DNA of 39,979 nucleotides from NCBI GenBank assembly GCA_905235515.1, contig CAJOLV010000007.1:1-39979 (forward strand). Reading direction: 5' to 3'. A model generated the notes under the pieces. The model saw only the letters and a list, made by a program, of their open reading frames with translations. It searched no databases and had not been told where the DNA came from. Below, piece by piece: positions 22,830 to 31,560 of the stretch. Position 1 is the stretch's first letter, and the number at the start of each line of letters is the position of its first letter. The translations under genes and the position numbers were made by a program. The DNA comes from an uncultured Bacilli bacterium. Its GTDB lineage: Bacteria > Bacillota_I > Bacilli_A > RFN20 > CAG-826.

Positions 22830-23923
22830 AAGTATTAGTAACGGGTAGTAATGGATTTATTGGTAAGCATATGTGTCTTCAATTGGAAAGACACAATTTT
22901 ACTGTTTTAAAATACGATTTAGATAACACCGACGAAGACTTAAAACAATTTATCAATGATGCTGATTTTATTGTCCATTTAGCGGGTATTAACCGCCCAT
23001 TAACAATCCAAGAATTTTATGATGGAAATAGCAATTTCACCGCAAAACTCGTGGATTTTGTGAAAAATTCAAATAAAAACACACCGATTATTATGTCTAG
23101 TTCGATTCAGGCTAGCTTAGATAATGATTATGGTAAATCTAAGAAAATGGGCGAGGATTATTTGTTAAATTCTGGCTTGCCAGTATATGTTTATAGATTA
23201 GCAAATGTCTTTGGCAAATGGTGTCGTCCAAACTATAATTCTGCAGTGGCGACATTCTGTTATAACATCGCTCATAATTTACCGATTCAAATTAGAGATA
23301 GAGAATATGTTGTGCACTTTAATTACATCGATGATATTTGTGAAGAATTTATCAACACCATTAATGGCGATTTAGATGGAAGAAAAGATATCTTATATGT
23401 TCAACCAACACATGATTGCTCATTAGGTAAACTTGCTGATTTACTCTATTACTTTAAAGGTGAAATTGAATCAGATAGACACTTACCGCTTATTCATAAT
23501 GAATTCGAATTGAAACTATTTAAGATGTTCTGTGATTATTTAAGTGATGATGGGTATTCATTTAATTACGCTTATGATAATCGTGGCAGTTTTGAAGAAT
23601 TATATAAATCTAAGAAGTGGGGCCAAATCAGTGACAATGTGGCCTTCCCAGGAATCACTAAGGGAGGACATTACCACACTTATAAAAAAGAAATATTCTA
23701 TACAGTGATTGGTCAATGCGAGATTAAGCAAAGAAATATTGATAATGATGATATGATTTGTGATGTGGTGGATGGTAAAAACTCGCGCCCTGTTGATATT
23801 AAAGTGGGGTATACCCATCAGATTAAAAATATCGGTCAAGAAAATAGTCATACAATTATGTGGATCTCAGAAATATATAATCCCGAGACTCACGATACAT
23901 ATAGAGAAGAAGTGGAGAAATAA
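22826..23923 (+). CDS. capF: CapF/FnlB-type bifunctional epimerase/reductase
   Basis: A 365-residue two-domain enzyme. The N-terminal SDR domain has the NADPH-binding GSNGFIG (7-13) and a YGKSK active-site block. The C-terminal cupin domain (about 250-365) has the metal-binding KGGHYHTYKKEIFYTVIG strand. In CapF the cupin epimerises C3 and the SDR domain reduces C4 of the CapE product, giving UDP-2-acetamido-2,6-dideoxy-L-talose. There is no RBS close to the ATG. The start overlaps the stop of the antitoxin remnant, so initiation may be by coupling or from a weak site. capG starts two bases after its stop. Confidence 0.92.
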   Translation: MKVLVTGSNGFIGKHMCLQLERHNFTVLKYDLDNTDEDLKQFINDADFIVHLAGINRPLTIQEFYDGNSNFTAKLVDFVKNSNKNTPIIMSSSIQASLDNDYGKSKKMGEDYLLNSGLPVYVYRLANVFGKWCRPNYNSAVATFCYNIAHNLPIQIRDREYVVHFNYIDDICEEFINTINGDLDGRKDILYVQPTHDCSLGKLADLLYYFKGEIESDRHLPLIHNEFELKLFKMFCDYLSDDGYSFNYAYDNRGSFEELYKSKKWGQISDNVAFPGITKGGHYHTYKKEIFYTVIGQCEIKQRNIDNDDMICDVVDGKNSRPVDIKVGYTHQIKNIGQENSHTIMWISEIYNPETHDTYREEVEK

Positions 23924-23925
23924 AA

Positions 23926-25074
23926 ATGAGTAAAAAAATTAGAGTTGTCACTATTATTGGAACTAGACCAGAAATCATTAGATTATCTGAAGTTATCAAA
24001 GCATTAGACAAGGATCATGATATTGAACATATTCTTATCCATACAGGGCAAAATTATGACTATGAGTTAAACCAAGTCTTCTTTGAAGAACTTGAATTAA
24101 GGGCTCCAGATTATTACCTCAATTGTGCGGGCGCTCATTTAGGTGAAACAATTGGTAACGCAATCTCTAAATCATATGATTTATTAAATCAATTAAAACC
24201 GGATGCAGTGCTTATTTTAGGTGACACAAACTCCGCTTTATGTGCGATATCCGCAAAAAGATTAAAACTTCCTATTTTCCATATGGAAGCTGGTAATAGA
24301 TGTGGTGATTGGAATGTTCCAGAAACAATCAACCGCAAAATTGTTGATCATATCTCTGATATCAATCTCCCATATACAGACCACGCCTACGCTAATTTGA
24401 TGAAAGAGGGCATTGAAAAACAATATACATTCGTGACTGGTTCACCAATGTTAGAAGTTTTAAATGCAAACAATGAGAAGATTGAAAGCTCAAAAGTCTT
24501 AGAAGAAATGGGACTAGAAAAAGGAAAGTATATTGTAGTCTCTTCTCATAGAGAAGAAAACATTGATATCAAAAAGAACTTTGATCAATTAATGCCTGCT
24601 ATTAATGAAATCGCAGAAAAATATCAATTACCAGTTATCTTCTCTACTCACCCAAGAACAAGAAAGAGATTAGAAGCTAATAACTTTAAGATGCATCCAC
24701 TAGTGAGAAATCTTAAACCATTAGGTTTTTTAGAATATGTCAAATTACAAGAAAACGCCTTTATTGTTTTATCTGATTCTGGCACATTAACTGAAGAATC
24801 ATGGATGAGACATTTCCCTGCTGTTTTAATTAGAACTAGCACTGAAAGACCAGAAGGTGTAGAAGCAGGAAGTATCGTAGTGTCTGGTATTGATAAGAAA
24901 GGAATTATGCTTGCTATCGATGCTGAATTAATGAGATATAAATTCGCAAAATGTCCAGAACATTATGATGTCGCTGATGTTTCTGATCGAGTTGTGAAAA
25001 TCATTAAAGAGAAAATCTCAGTTGTAAATAAAGAAATTTGGAAAAAGTATTCAACCCAAATCCAGAATGTGTGA
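23926..25074 (+). CDS. capG: CapG/FnlC-type UDP-N-acetyl sugar 2-epimerase
   Basis: A 382-residue non-hydrolysing UDP-GlcNAc 2-epimerase family protein. In this cassette it should convert UDP-2-acetamido-2,6-dideoxy-L-talose to UDP-N-acetyl-L-fucosamine. Family motifs: GTRPEIIRLSEVIKAL at the N-terminus, LGDTNSALCAISAKRL, FHMEAGNRCGDWNVPETINRK, SSHREENID, and the uridine-binding SDSGTLTEESWM. Related family members make ManNAc from GlcNAc; the neighbouring capE and capF favour the FucNAc branch. It is the last gene of the cassette. No downstream glycosyltransferases or polymerase genes are visible, so the polymer itself must be encoded elsewhere. Confidence 0.93.
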   Translation: MSKKIRVVTIIGTRPEIIRLSEVIKALDKDHDIEHILIHTGQNYDYELNQVFFEELELRAPDYYLNCAGAHLGETIGNAISKSYDLLNQLKPDAVLILGDTNSALCAISAKRLKLPIFHMEAGNRCGDWNVPETINRKIVDHISDINLPYTDHAYANLMKEGIEKQYTFVTGSPMLEVLNANNEKIESSKVLEEMGLEKGKYIVVSSHREENIDIKKNFDQLMPAINEIAEKYQLPVIFSTHPRTRKRLEANNFKMHPLVRNLKPLGFLEYVKLQENAFIVLSDSGTLTEESWMRHFPAVLIRTSTERPEGVEAGSIVVSGIDKKGIMLAIDAELMRYKFAKCPEHYDVADVSDRVVKIIKEKISVVNKEIWKKYSTQIQNV

Positions 25075-25104
25075 AGTATTATAATAAAAAATACGATATA
25101 TTTA

Positions 25105-25124
25105 TAAAGCTATAACCCGCTTTA
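25105..25124 (+). terminator. Weak hairpin after capG
   Basis: TAAAGC (25105-25110) and GCTTTA (25119-25124) form a six-pair stem with an eight-base loop. No T-run follows, so termination is uncertain. Confidence 0.3.
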
Positions 25125-25178
25125 AAAATATTAAATAAATCATAATTATCTGACAACTTGGTTTGATTTTTATTATGC

Positions 25179-25194
25179 CCAAATAATTATTTGG
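25179..25194. promoter_or_regulatory. Perfect 16-base palindrome, candidate operator of the sulfo-TAL operon
   Basis: CCAAATAATTATTTGG is its own reverse complement. Its right end overlaps the proposed -35 box (25191-25196), the expected place for a repressor that keeps the operon off without substrate. No regulator gene lies inside the operon. Confidence 0.55.
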
Positions 25195-25220
25195 TTTATA
25201 TCTTTTTTTAATGATAGAAT
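25191..25220 (+). promoter_or_regulatory. Promoter of the sulfo-TAL operon
   Basis: TTGGTT (25191-25196) and TAGAAT (25215-25220) with an 18-base spacer. A long T-run lies in the spacer. Confidence 0.5.
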
Positions 25221-25240
25221 ATTAAAGGATTATTCCACAT

Positions 25241-25252
25241 AGATTATAATCT
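25241..25252. promoter_or_regulatory. Second palindrome before the first sulfo-TAL gene
   Basis: AGATTATAATCT is a perfect 12-base palindrome just upstream of the RBS (AAGGGGG). It also contains TATAAT and may be an alternative -10 box or a second operator. Confidence 0.4.
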
Positions 25253-25268
25253 TAAAGGGGGATTTGTT

Positions 25269-26711
25269 ATGTCTACCAATTTATCTAATACCTCTGGTAT
25301 TGCTATGAAAGATAAGATTGGCTACGCCCTAGGTGACGTTGGTTCGTTACTTGTTTTTGGCTTAGTTAATACTTTCTTACAAATTTTCTACACTGATAAA
25401 CTCGGTATTACTCCAGTAGTGGTCATGTTAATCATGATTATTGCCCGTGTATGGGATGCGATTAATGACCCAATTTGGGGAAGAGTTGTTGATAGTGTCA
25501 ACAGCAAGCCAAGAAGAAGATATAAAAAGTGGTTACTTTACTTATGCTTACCATTAGCCTTCTCATCAATTTTAATGTTTATTGATGTTAATGGCTGGTT
25601 CCATTTAAGCAACGCTGCTTGTGTCGCATACGCGATTGTTTCCTATATTCTTTTTGGAATGTTATATACAGGCACAAATATTCCTTATGGCTCAATGTCT
25701 TCTGTTATCACTTCTGATGATAAAGAAAGAAATGCCTTATCAGTTTTCCGTAGTGTTGGCTCCACAGTTGGTGGCTTTGGCCCAATGATTGTAAACTTCT
25801 TTGTTTGGGATAAAGTCGATGGTGTCAGTGTCCTAAATTCCACAAAGTTAATTATTGGTGTTTCCATCATGGCGGTTCTCTCTGTTGTATGTGCTATTTT
25901 GTGCTATAAGATGTCAGAAGAAAGAGTGGTTGTACCACCTCGTAGTAAAGAGCAAAAACATAGAGGTGAAACTCTAAGAGTGTTAAAAAACCTCGTAAAA
26001 ACCCGCTCTTTTGTCATTATTTCTATCGTTGGTATGTTGTTCTTGGCTGCTCAAATGTTCCAAACAACATACAATATGTATGTCTTTAAAGTCTTCTTTA
26101 ATAATCCGGGTATGGCCACTTTATCAACAGTGTGTCAATACTTACCAGTAGCGGTTGTGATGTTCTTCTCTGGTAAATTAGTTCGTAAATTTGGTCGCAA
26201 AGAAATCTGCGCAATTGGTTTATTATTCACTGCTGTTTGCTTTGGTATTCTTGCCGCAATTCCAATTGAGGCTTTCAATAGAGGTATCTTAATGTGGATC
26301 TTCTTAGCCTTCAGCTTATTAGCGGGTTTAGGCAACGCCTTTATATTCTTGATGATCTGGGCTTTAGCCAACGACTCTATTGATGATTATTTTGTTAAAA
26401 CAAAATCTCACGATGAAGCAACAGCCTATTCCATCTTCACATTTATGAGAAAGTTAGGTCAAACTATCGCCGCTATTATCGTTAATGTTTCTTTAATCGC
26501 GATTGGCTATGGTCAAACTACTGATTGGGCGCCAACAGAAGCGGCTGCTACATCAATGTATTATCAATCTATTATCATTCCAGCTGGATTATCTTTATTA
26601 ATGTTTGTTTTATTAATGTTTGCTTACCCATTATCTAAGAAGAGAGTGGAAGCTTTACAAGGTGAGAAAGCTGCTGTTTTAGAAGAAAAACCAGCGGAAG
26701 TTCAAGAATAA
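25269..26711 (+). CDS. GPH-family transporter, probable sulfoquinovoside importer (sulfo-TAL operon)
   Basis: A 480-residue MFS transporter of the GPH family with about 12 helices. WDAINDPIWGRVVD after helix 2 and SDDKERNALS in the middle loop are family marks. The closing segment is acidic and hydrophilic. As first gene of the seven-gene operon, with the glycosidase starting one base after its stop, it is the likely importer of sulfoquinovose or its glycosides; this substrate is inferred from context. AAGGGGG lies about seven bases before the ATG. It is clearly separate from the other GPH gene at 19153: the two differ in length and in most residues. Confidence 0.88.
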   Translation: MSTNLSNTSGIAMKDKIGYALGDVGSLLVFGLVNTFLQIFYTDKLGITPVVVMLIMIIARVWDAINDPIWGRVVDSVNSKPRRRYKKWLLYLCLPLAFSSILMFIDVNGWFHLSNAACVAYAIVSYILFGMLYTGTNIPYGSMSSVITSDDKERNALSVFRSVGSTVGGFGPMIVNFFVWDKVDGVSVLNSTKLIIGVSIMAVLSVVCAILCYKMSEERVVVPPRSKEQKHRGETLRVLKNLVKTRSFVIISIVGMLFLAAQMFQTTYNMYVFKVFFNNPGMATLSTVCQYLPVAVVMFFSGKLVRKFGRKEICAIGLLFTAVCFGILAAIPIEAFNRGILMWIFLAFSLLAGLGNAFIFLMIWALANDSIDDYFVKTKSHDEATAYSIFTFMRKLGQTIAAIIVNVSLIAIGYGQTTDWAPTEAAATSMYYQSIIIPAGLSLLMFVLLMFAYPLSKKRVEALQGEKAAVLEEKPAEVQE

Positions 26712-26712
26712 T

Positions 26713-28695
26713 ATGAACGCTAAAGAATTAAGAGAATATTTCATTTCTCAATTAACGAGTGGTGATTGTGTTTTTAAAGTTGCCCAAGGCAAGGCTAAAT
26801 ATAAAATGTCTCGTGGCTCTTTTAAGACTAAAAGTCATATTCGTAATGAACATACTTTGAAATATAAAACAACAACTGGAAATAGATATATCTTTTCCGA
26901 TGGAAAAGTAGAAGGGGAATTAATCTTAGATGATAATCCCGATATCGTCAAATTCCATTTCCATGTTGACACTGGTTATAATCGTTTCTATTTAAAATTT
27001 AAAACTTTTAAAGATGAACACATCTATGGTTGTGGTGAACAATTCACAACCCTTGATTTAAAGGGTAAATCTGTGCCAATCTGGGTTAGCGAACATCAAC
27101 AAGTGATGAAAATCGCGATAAAGTTATTAAGATGGAAAATCAAAGGTAAACCAGAACCAGATCGCGTCAGTAAATATAAGAATCATCAAACATATTGTTC
27201 TTTCCCAATCTTTATTTCTAGTCAGAACTACGGATTTTATGTTCATGATGATAGTTATGGCATAATGGTCTTTACAAAAGATGGAGTAGAATTAAGGTTT
27301 AGAAACATCCCTCAATCTGTCAGTATGATTTGTGCGGATAATCAAAAAGAATTAATTGAAAAATTCGCTCATTTATTAGGTATTGCTCCACAAGTTCCTG
27401 ATTGGGTCAATGATGGTGCGATTCTTGCTATGCAAGGTGGCACAGAAGTGTTAAGACAAAAATATCAAGAAGCCAAAGAAAAAGGTATTAAAATCGCTGG
27501 TATCTGGGCGCAAGATTGGTGTGGTCATGTCGTCACATCATTTGGCTATCAAGTCTATTGGAACTGGAAAGTTGATGATGAATTATACAAAGGCTTAAAA
27601 GAATTTATTGATGAACTCCATAAAGATGGAGTGAAATTTTTAGGCTATATTAATACTTTCTTGAAGAAAGACGCTCCATTATATAACGAAGCAAAAGCTA
27701 TGAATATCTTAGTAAGAAAGACTAATGGAGAAGTCTATCATATTAAATCAACAACATTTGATGCTGGTATTGTGGATTTAACTAATCCAACTGGTTATGA
27801 ATGGTATAAAAATATTATCAAACAAAATATGATTGAATTCGGTCTTGATGGTTGGATGGCTGATTTTGGCGAATATTTACCAACCGACTCTATCGTTTAT
27901 GGTGGACCAGCGGAGAGACTACACAACAAATGGCCAACATTCTGGGCAAAATGTTGTTATGATGCGATTCATGAATCGAATAAGCAAAAAGATATCTTTA
28001 TCTTTTCTAGGGCAGCTTTTGGTCATACACCTCAATACACAAATAGTATATGGAATGGTGATAACCATGTTGACTGGTCTGATGAATATGGTATTGGTTC
28101 AGTTATTCCTGCCGCTTTATCTTTAGCTAGTTGTGGAGTCGGAGTCACTCATAGTGATATCGGTGGTTACACAACTGTAATGTTTATGAAACGTAATGCG
28201 GAATTATTTAAAAGATGGTCAGAAATGAATATCTTTACTCCTATCTACCGCACTCACGAAGGTAATAGACCAAATGATAATGTGCAATTTAATCATCCAG
28301 ATGTCGTTGAAGAATTCGCTGAGAATTCCCATATCTATTATGAATTAAAAGAATACCGTTTAGCGGTGCAAAAGGAATATCAAGAAAAAGGCACTCCAAT
28401 GATTAGACCTCTCTTCACTCATTATGAGGATGAGGAAAGTAGAACCAATAAAAGAGAATTCCTATTTGGTGAAGATATCTTAGTCTCCCCAGTTTTAAGA
28501 GAAAAAGAATTTAAGCATAAGATTTATCTTCCAGAAGGAAAGTGGATTCAATTCTTTACTGGTAGAGAATTTGAAGGTGGACAATTCTTGATTGATTCTC
28601 CATTAGGTTTACCAATCGCTTTCTATAAGAAAGAAAGTAAATTTAAAACATTATTTGAAAACATTTCTAAGAAACACCTTAAGGAGGGTGAATAA
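26713..28695 (+). CDS. GH31 glycosidase of the sulfoquinovosidase type
   Basis: A 660-residue intracellular GH31 enzyme expected to release sulfoquinovose from its glycosides. Nucleophile Asp384 lies in WMADFGEYLPTD and acid/base Asp454 in VDWSDE, both in blocks typical of YihQ-like sulfoquinovosidases, as are HSDIGGYTT and RTHEGNRPNDN. Of the five YihQ residues linked to sulfonate recognition (Gln, Gln, Arg301, Trp304, Tyr508), four are kept: Gln241, Gln267, Trp283 and Tyr486. The Arg301 position is Gln280, with spacing identical. The call as sulfoquinovosidase therefore depends on the operon. It could be a sub-clade with altered binding or an alpha-glucosidase/xylosidase. It starts one base after the transporter stop. 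Confidence 0.85.
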   Translation: MNAKELREYFISQLTSGDCVFKVAQGKAKYKMSRGSFKTKSHIRNEHTLKYKTTTGNRYIFSDGKVEGELILDDNPDIVKFHFHVDTGYNRFYLKFKTFKDEHIYGCGEQFTTLDLKGKSVPIWVSEHQQVMKIAIKLLRWKIKGKPEPDRVSKYKNHQTYCSFPIFISSQNYGFYVHDDSYGIMVFTKDGVELRFRNIPQSVSMICADNQKELIEKFAHLLGIAPQVPDWVNDGAILAMQGGTEVLRQKYQEAKEKGIKIAGIWAQDWCGHVVTSFGYQVYWNWKVDDELYKGLKEFIDELHKDGVKFLGYINTFLKKDAPLYNEAKAMNILVRKTNGEVYHIKSTTFDAGIVDLTNPTGYEWYKNIIKQNMIEFGLDGWMADFGEYLPTDSIVYGGPAERLHNKWPTFWAKCCYDAIHESNKQKDIFIFSRAAFGHTPQYTNSIWNGDNHVDWSDEYGIGSVIPAALSLASCGVGVTHSDIGGYTTVMFMKRNAELFKRWSEMNIFTPIYRTHEGNRPNDNVQFNHPDVVEEFAENSHIYYELKEYRLAVQKEYQEKGTPMIRPLFTHYEDEESRTNKREFLFGEDILVSPVLREKEFKHKIYLPEGKWIQFFTGREFEGGQFLIDSPLGLPIAFYKKESKFKTLFENISKKHLKEGE

Positions 28696-28697
28696 AT

Positions 28698-29378
28698 ATG
28701 AAGTTTTTTATCGACTCAGCAAAATTAGATGAAATTGATAAGGCCTATCGCTGTTATGGCATTGACGGCATTACCACAAACCCACGCCATATCCAAAATA
28801 GTGGTAAAACATTTATTGAAGCTATTACAGATATCGCGAATTGGTTAAAAGAAAACAAATTAGAAGGAATGGATAAATTCCCTGTTTCAGTAGAAATTAA
28901 TCCACATTTGGATAATGCGGATGACATGGTTAAAGAAGCAAAGAAAATATCTAAATTATCTCCTAATTTTGTCATTAAGATCCCTTGCAATTTAGAGGGC
29001 TTAAAAGCAGCGAAAAGATTAGAAGAAGAAGGAATTAGAACTAATGTCACATTAGTGTTCTCCCCATCTCAAGCTATCCAAGCCGCTAGAATTGGTGCGA
29101 AATTTGTCTCTCCATTTGTTGGTTGGAAAGAAGCCAATGGTGAAGATGCTAGAGAATATATGGAAATTATTAGCAATATCTATCACGTTAAAGGATATAA
29201 AACAGAAATTATTGGCGCAGCGATTAGAACAGGTCGCGAGATTGCCTTAATGACAGAATTAGATATCGATATCATCACTTGTGGTTTAGCAGTGTTAGAA
29301 GATGCATTTATTCATCCATACACCAAACAAGGATTAGAAATCTTCTGTAATGCTTGGGATAACACTAAAGGCAATTAA
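28698..29378 (+). CDS. sftT: Transaldolase/fructose-6-phosphate aldolase family, probable sulfofructose transaldolase
   Basis: A 226-residue class I aldolase of the small transaldolase (FSA/TalC-like) family. The Schiff-base Lys94 is in NFVIKIPCN. KFFIDSA at the N-terminus and GITTNP are also family marks. In the sulfo-TAL pathway this enzyme splits 6-deoxy-6-sulfofructose, releasing sulfolactaldehyde and moving the dihydroxyacetone unit to glyceraldehyde-3-phosphate to give fructose-6-phosphate. AAGGAGG lies about eight bases before the ATG and the glycosidase stop is two bases upstream. The role as SftT is inferred from the neighbours; ordinary fructose-6-phosphate aldolase is the alternative. 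Confidence 0.85.
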   Translation: MKFFIDSAKLDEIDKAYRCYGIDGITTNPRHIQNSGKTFIEAITDIANWLKENKLEGMDKFPVSVEINPHLDNADDMVKEAKKISKLSPNFVIKIPCNLEGLKAAKRLEEEGIRTNVTLVFSPSQAIQAARIGAKFVSPFVGWKEANGEDAREYMEIISNIYHVKGYKTEIIGAAIRTGREIALMTELDIDIITCGLAVLEDAFIHPYTKQGLEIFCNAWDNTKGN

Positions 29379-29379
29379 T

Positions 29380-30213
29380 ATGAAAGTCGCATTTATCGGT
29401 TTAGGCATTATGGGCTTGCCAATGGCCACTAATGTTAGTAAACAATATGATTTAATTGGTTTTGACATTGTTAAAAAGGAAACAAATTTTCTTTTTGCTT
29501 CATCTTATCAAGAATGTGCTGAATTCGCTGATGTGATTATCTCAATGGTGCCAAAGAATGAGCACTTTAAAGCATTAGTGAATGAAATGTTACCATATCT
29601 AAAAGCAGGACAAATATGGATTGATATGTCGACAATTTCTCCTGCTACTGCCTTAGAGATGAAGTCACTCTTATTAAAGAAGGGTGTCAAATTATGTGAC
29701 GCTCCAGTTGTGAAGAGTCAACCAGCCGCTATTAAAGGCGAATTAGGTATTTATTTTGGTGGAGATAAAGATTTATTTGAACATGTAAAACCAATCTTAT
29801 CTTGTATGGGCAAAAACATTATCTATATGGGTGAGAACGGTCGTGGATTACAAATGAAAATCATTCATAACGCCTTAGTGGGACAAATCCAAAATGGTGT
29901 TAATGAGATTCTTGGATTAGCAGAAAAACTCGGTCTAGATTTAACAGATGTTGTGACCGCTTTAGGCTATGGAGGCGCGCAATGTTTCTATCTAGATACC
30001 AAAGCAAATAACATTTTGAATCACACTTATCCAACGGCATTTTCTGTTGAAAATATGAATAAAGATGTCCATTTTGCAGGGGAAATTGCCGATTCTATTA
30101 ATGCCGATGTTCCATCATTACGTAATGTGATTAAAGTATATGAAAAAGCAATGGAAGAAGGTTTAGGGAAAAATGATTTCTCTAATACTTATGAAGTTGT
30201 GAATGAAAAATAG
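29380..30213 (+). CDS. HIBADH-family dehydrogenase, probable sulfolactaldehyde reductase
   Basis: A 277-residue beta-hydroxyacid dehydrogenase-family enzyme. The Rossmann motif is GLGIMG at the start, and the catalytic Lys160 is in QMKIIHNALVG. In sulfo-TAL clusters of fermenters such an enzyme reduces sulfolactaldehyde to 2,3-dihydroxypropane-1-sulfonate, recycling NADH. The sulfonate-binding set of E. coli YihU (Arg in VGRTS, Asn and Ser after the Lys) is not conserved: here PVVKSQ (Lys112, Ser113) and MKIIHN-x-x-V. ATG 29380 begins one base after the transaldolase stop, with AAAGG nine bases upstream; the further upstream start overlaps the transaldolase and is not conserved. Confidence 0.82.
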   Translation: MKVAFIGLGIMGLPMATNVSKQYDLIGFDIVKKETNFLFASSYQECAEFADVIISMVPKNEHFKALVNEMLPYLKAGQIWIDMSTISPATALEMKSLLLKKGVKLCDAPVVKSQPAAIKGELGIYFGGDKDLFEHVKPILSCMGKNIIYMGENGRGLQMKIIHNALVGQIQNGVNEILGLAEKLGLDLTDVVTALGYGGAQCFYLDTKANNILNHTYPTAFSVENMNKDVHFAGEIADSINADVPSLRNVIKVYEKAMEEGLGKNDFSNTYEVVNEK

Positions 30214-30228
30214 AAAGGATTAAACCTT

Positions 30229-31560
30229 ATGAAAAAAGCAAAGATTGGCTTAGTGTGTTTGGTTAGAAAAACCTTCGATTTTGAAACAGCTTATCAACTC
30301 TATCTAGAGAGAACTAAAGAAGTAATGAAAGATACGTCTGTTGATTGGTTTAATTATCCAAATATGGTTATTACTCCAGAAGAAGCTACAGAAGCTAGTA
30401 ATTATTTCTTAGACAATAAAGTTGATGCGATAGTGGTAGTCAGTGCGACATTCCATTTAGGCCATCTCGCCTTAATTATTAATGACTTGTGTCGTAAGCC
30501 GTTGCTTTTATGGGGATTTGATGAACTTCCATATGATGGTGGCAAGATTAGACTTAACGCCGTCTGTGGTGTTAATTTAAATGCCTCTAATTTATATAAA
30601 GGTGGTAATGACACATATATTGTTCATGTTGGCAATGAAATTGATCAAGACTTTATCAAGGCGATTAAAATGAAAGTTGCGATTGAAGGATGCAAAGTTG
30701 GTTTAATCGGTTATCGCGCGGATGGATTCTTTAATGTCGGTGTTGATGAATTACATTTATATAAAGAAATTGGTACATTAGTGACCCATTATGAATTAAA
30801 TGATTTATTCTCTGGAGACGCTAGTGGAGAAGAAATTAATCAAGAAAGAGAAAATCTATTGAAGATTTTTGATGCCTCCAAATTAAATGATTATCAAATC
30901 AATCAAGTCGCCAAACTCGTTGTTTTAGCGGATAAATTCACTAAACGTGAAGCCTTAGACGTAATCGCGATTAGATGCTGGCCAGAATTTGCGAAAAACT
31001 ATGGTGTCTCACCATGTGCGATGATGTCCGTATTACAATCTCGTGGCTTATTATTTGCTTGTGAAGGCGATGTTGAAGCAGCAATTAGTATGGTGGCGGT
31101 GAGGGCCGCTGGAGAAATAACTCCTTTTATGGCGGATCTCTCTCAAGTTAACTATCAAGAAAATTTCGCCTTATTATGGCATGATGGTGTCGCTCCATGC
31201 AATTTGTGGGATGGCGTTTGTAAACGCTCATTAGAGACATATTTTGCGGGTGGTAAAGGTGTCACCGCTGATTTTGTTCTTAAAAGTGGCAAAATGTCTA
31301 TTTTAAGAATCGATACTGCGAGAGGTAAAACAAGGCTATTCTATGAAGAGGGTGAAGCCATTAATATGAAAAAAGAACTCTCTGGAACATACGCTAAAGT
31401 GATTTTTGATCATCATATTAAAGATGTCATTGATACAGTAGTATATACCGGTGTTGCTCATCATGTAATAATGGGCTATGTCCAATTTAAAAAAGCAATG
31501 CGCTACCTAGCGAGAATTAAAGGTTGGGAAGTTATCGATGTATCAAAAGATAGAATCTAA
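30229..31560 (+). CDS. sftI: FucI-like isomerase, probable sulfoquinovose isomerase
   Basis: A 443-residue protein of the L-fucose/L-arabinose isomerase superfamily (FucI C-terminal-like domain in the second half). Characteristic segments are GLVCLVRKTFDFE at the N-terminus, GYRADGFFNVGVDELHLYKEIG in the middle and RCWPEF. Such enzymes interconvert aldoses and ketoses with a divalent metal. In sulfo-TAL clusters this family member converts sulfoquinovose to 6-deoxy-6-sulfofructose. AAAGGA precedes the ATG. Its last 23 bases overlap the DUF4867 gene. Metal ligands cannot be named with certainty from sequence alone. Confidence 0.85.
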   Translation: MKKAKIGLVCLVRKTFDFETAYQLYLERTKEVMKDTSVDWFNYPNMVITPEEATEASNYFLDNKVDAIVVVSATFHLGHLALIINDLCRKPLLLWGFDELPYDGGKIRLNAVCGVNLNASNLYKGGNDTYIVHVGNEIDQDFIKAIKMKVAIEGCKVGLIGYRADGFFNVGVDELHLYKEIGTLVTHYELNDLFSGDASGEEINQERENLLKIFDASKLNDYQINQVAKLVVLADKFTKREALDVIAIRCWPEFAKNYGVSPCAMMSVLQSRGLLFACEGDVEAAISMVAVRAAGEITPFMADLSQVNYQENFALLWHDGVAPCNLWDGVCKRSLETYFAGGKGVTADFVLKSGKMSILRIDTARGKTRLFYEEGEAINMKKELSGTYAKVIFDHHIKDVIDTVVYTGVAHHVIMGYVQFKKAMRYLARIKGWEVIDVSKDRI

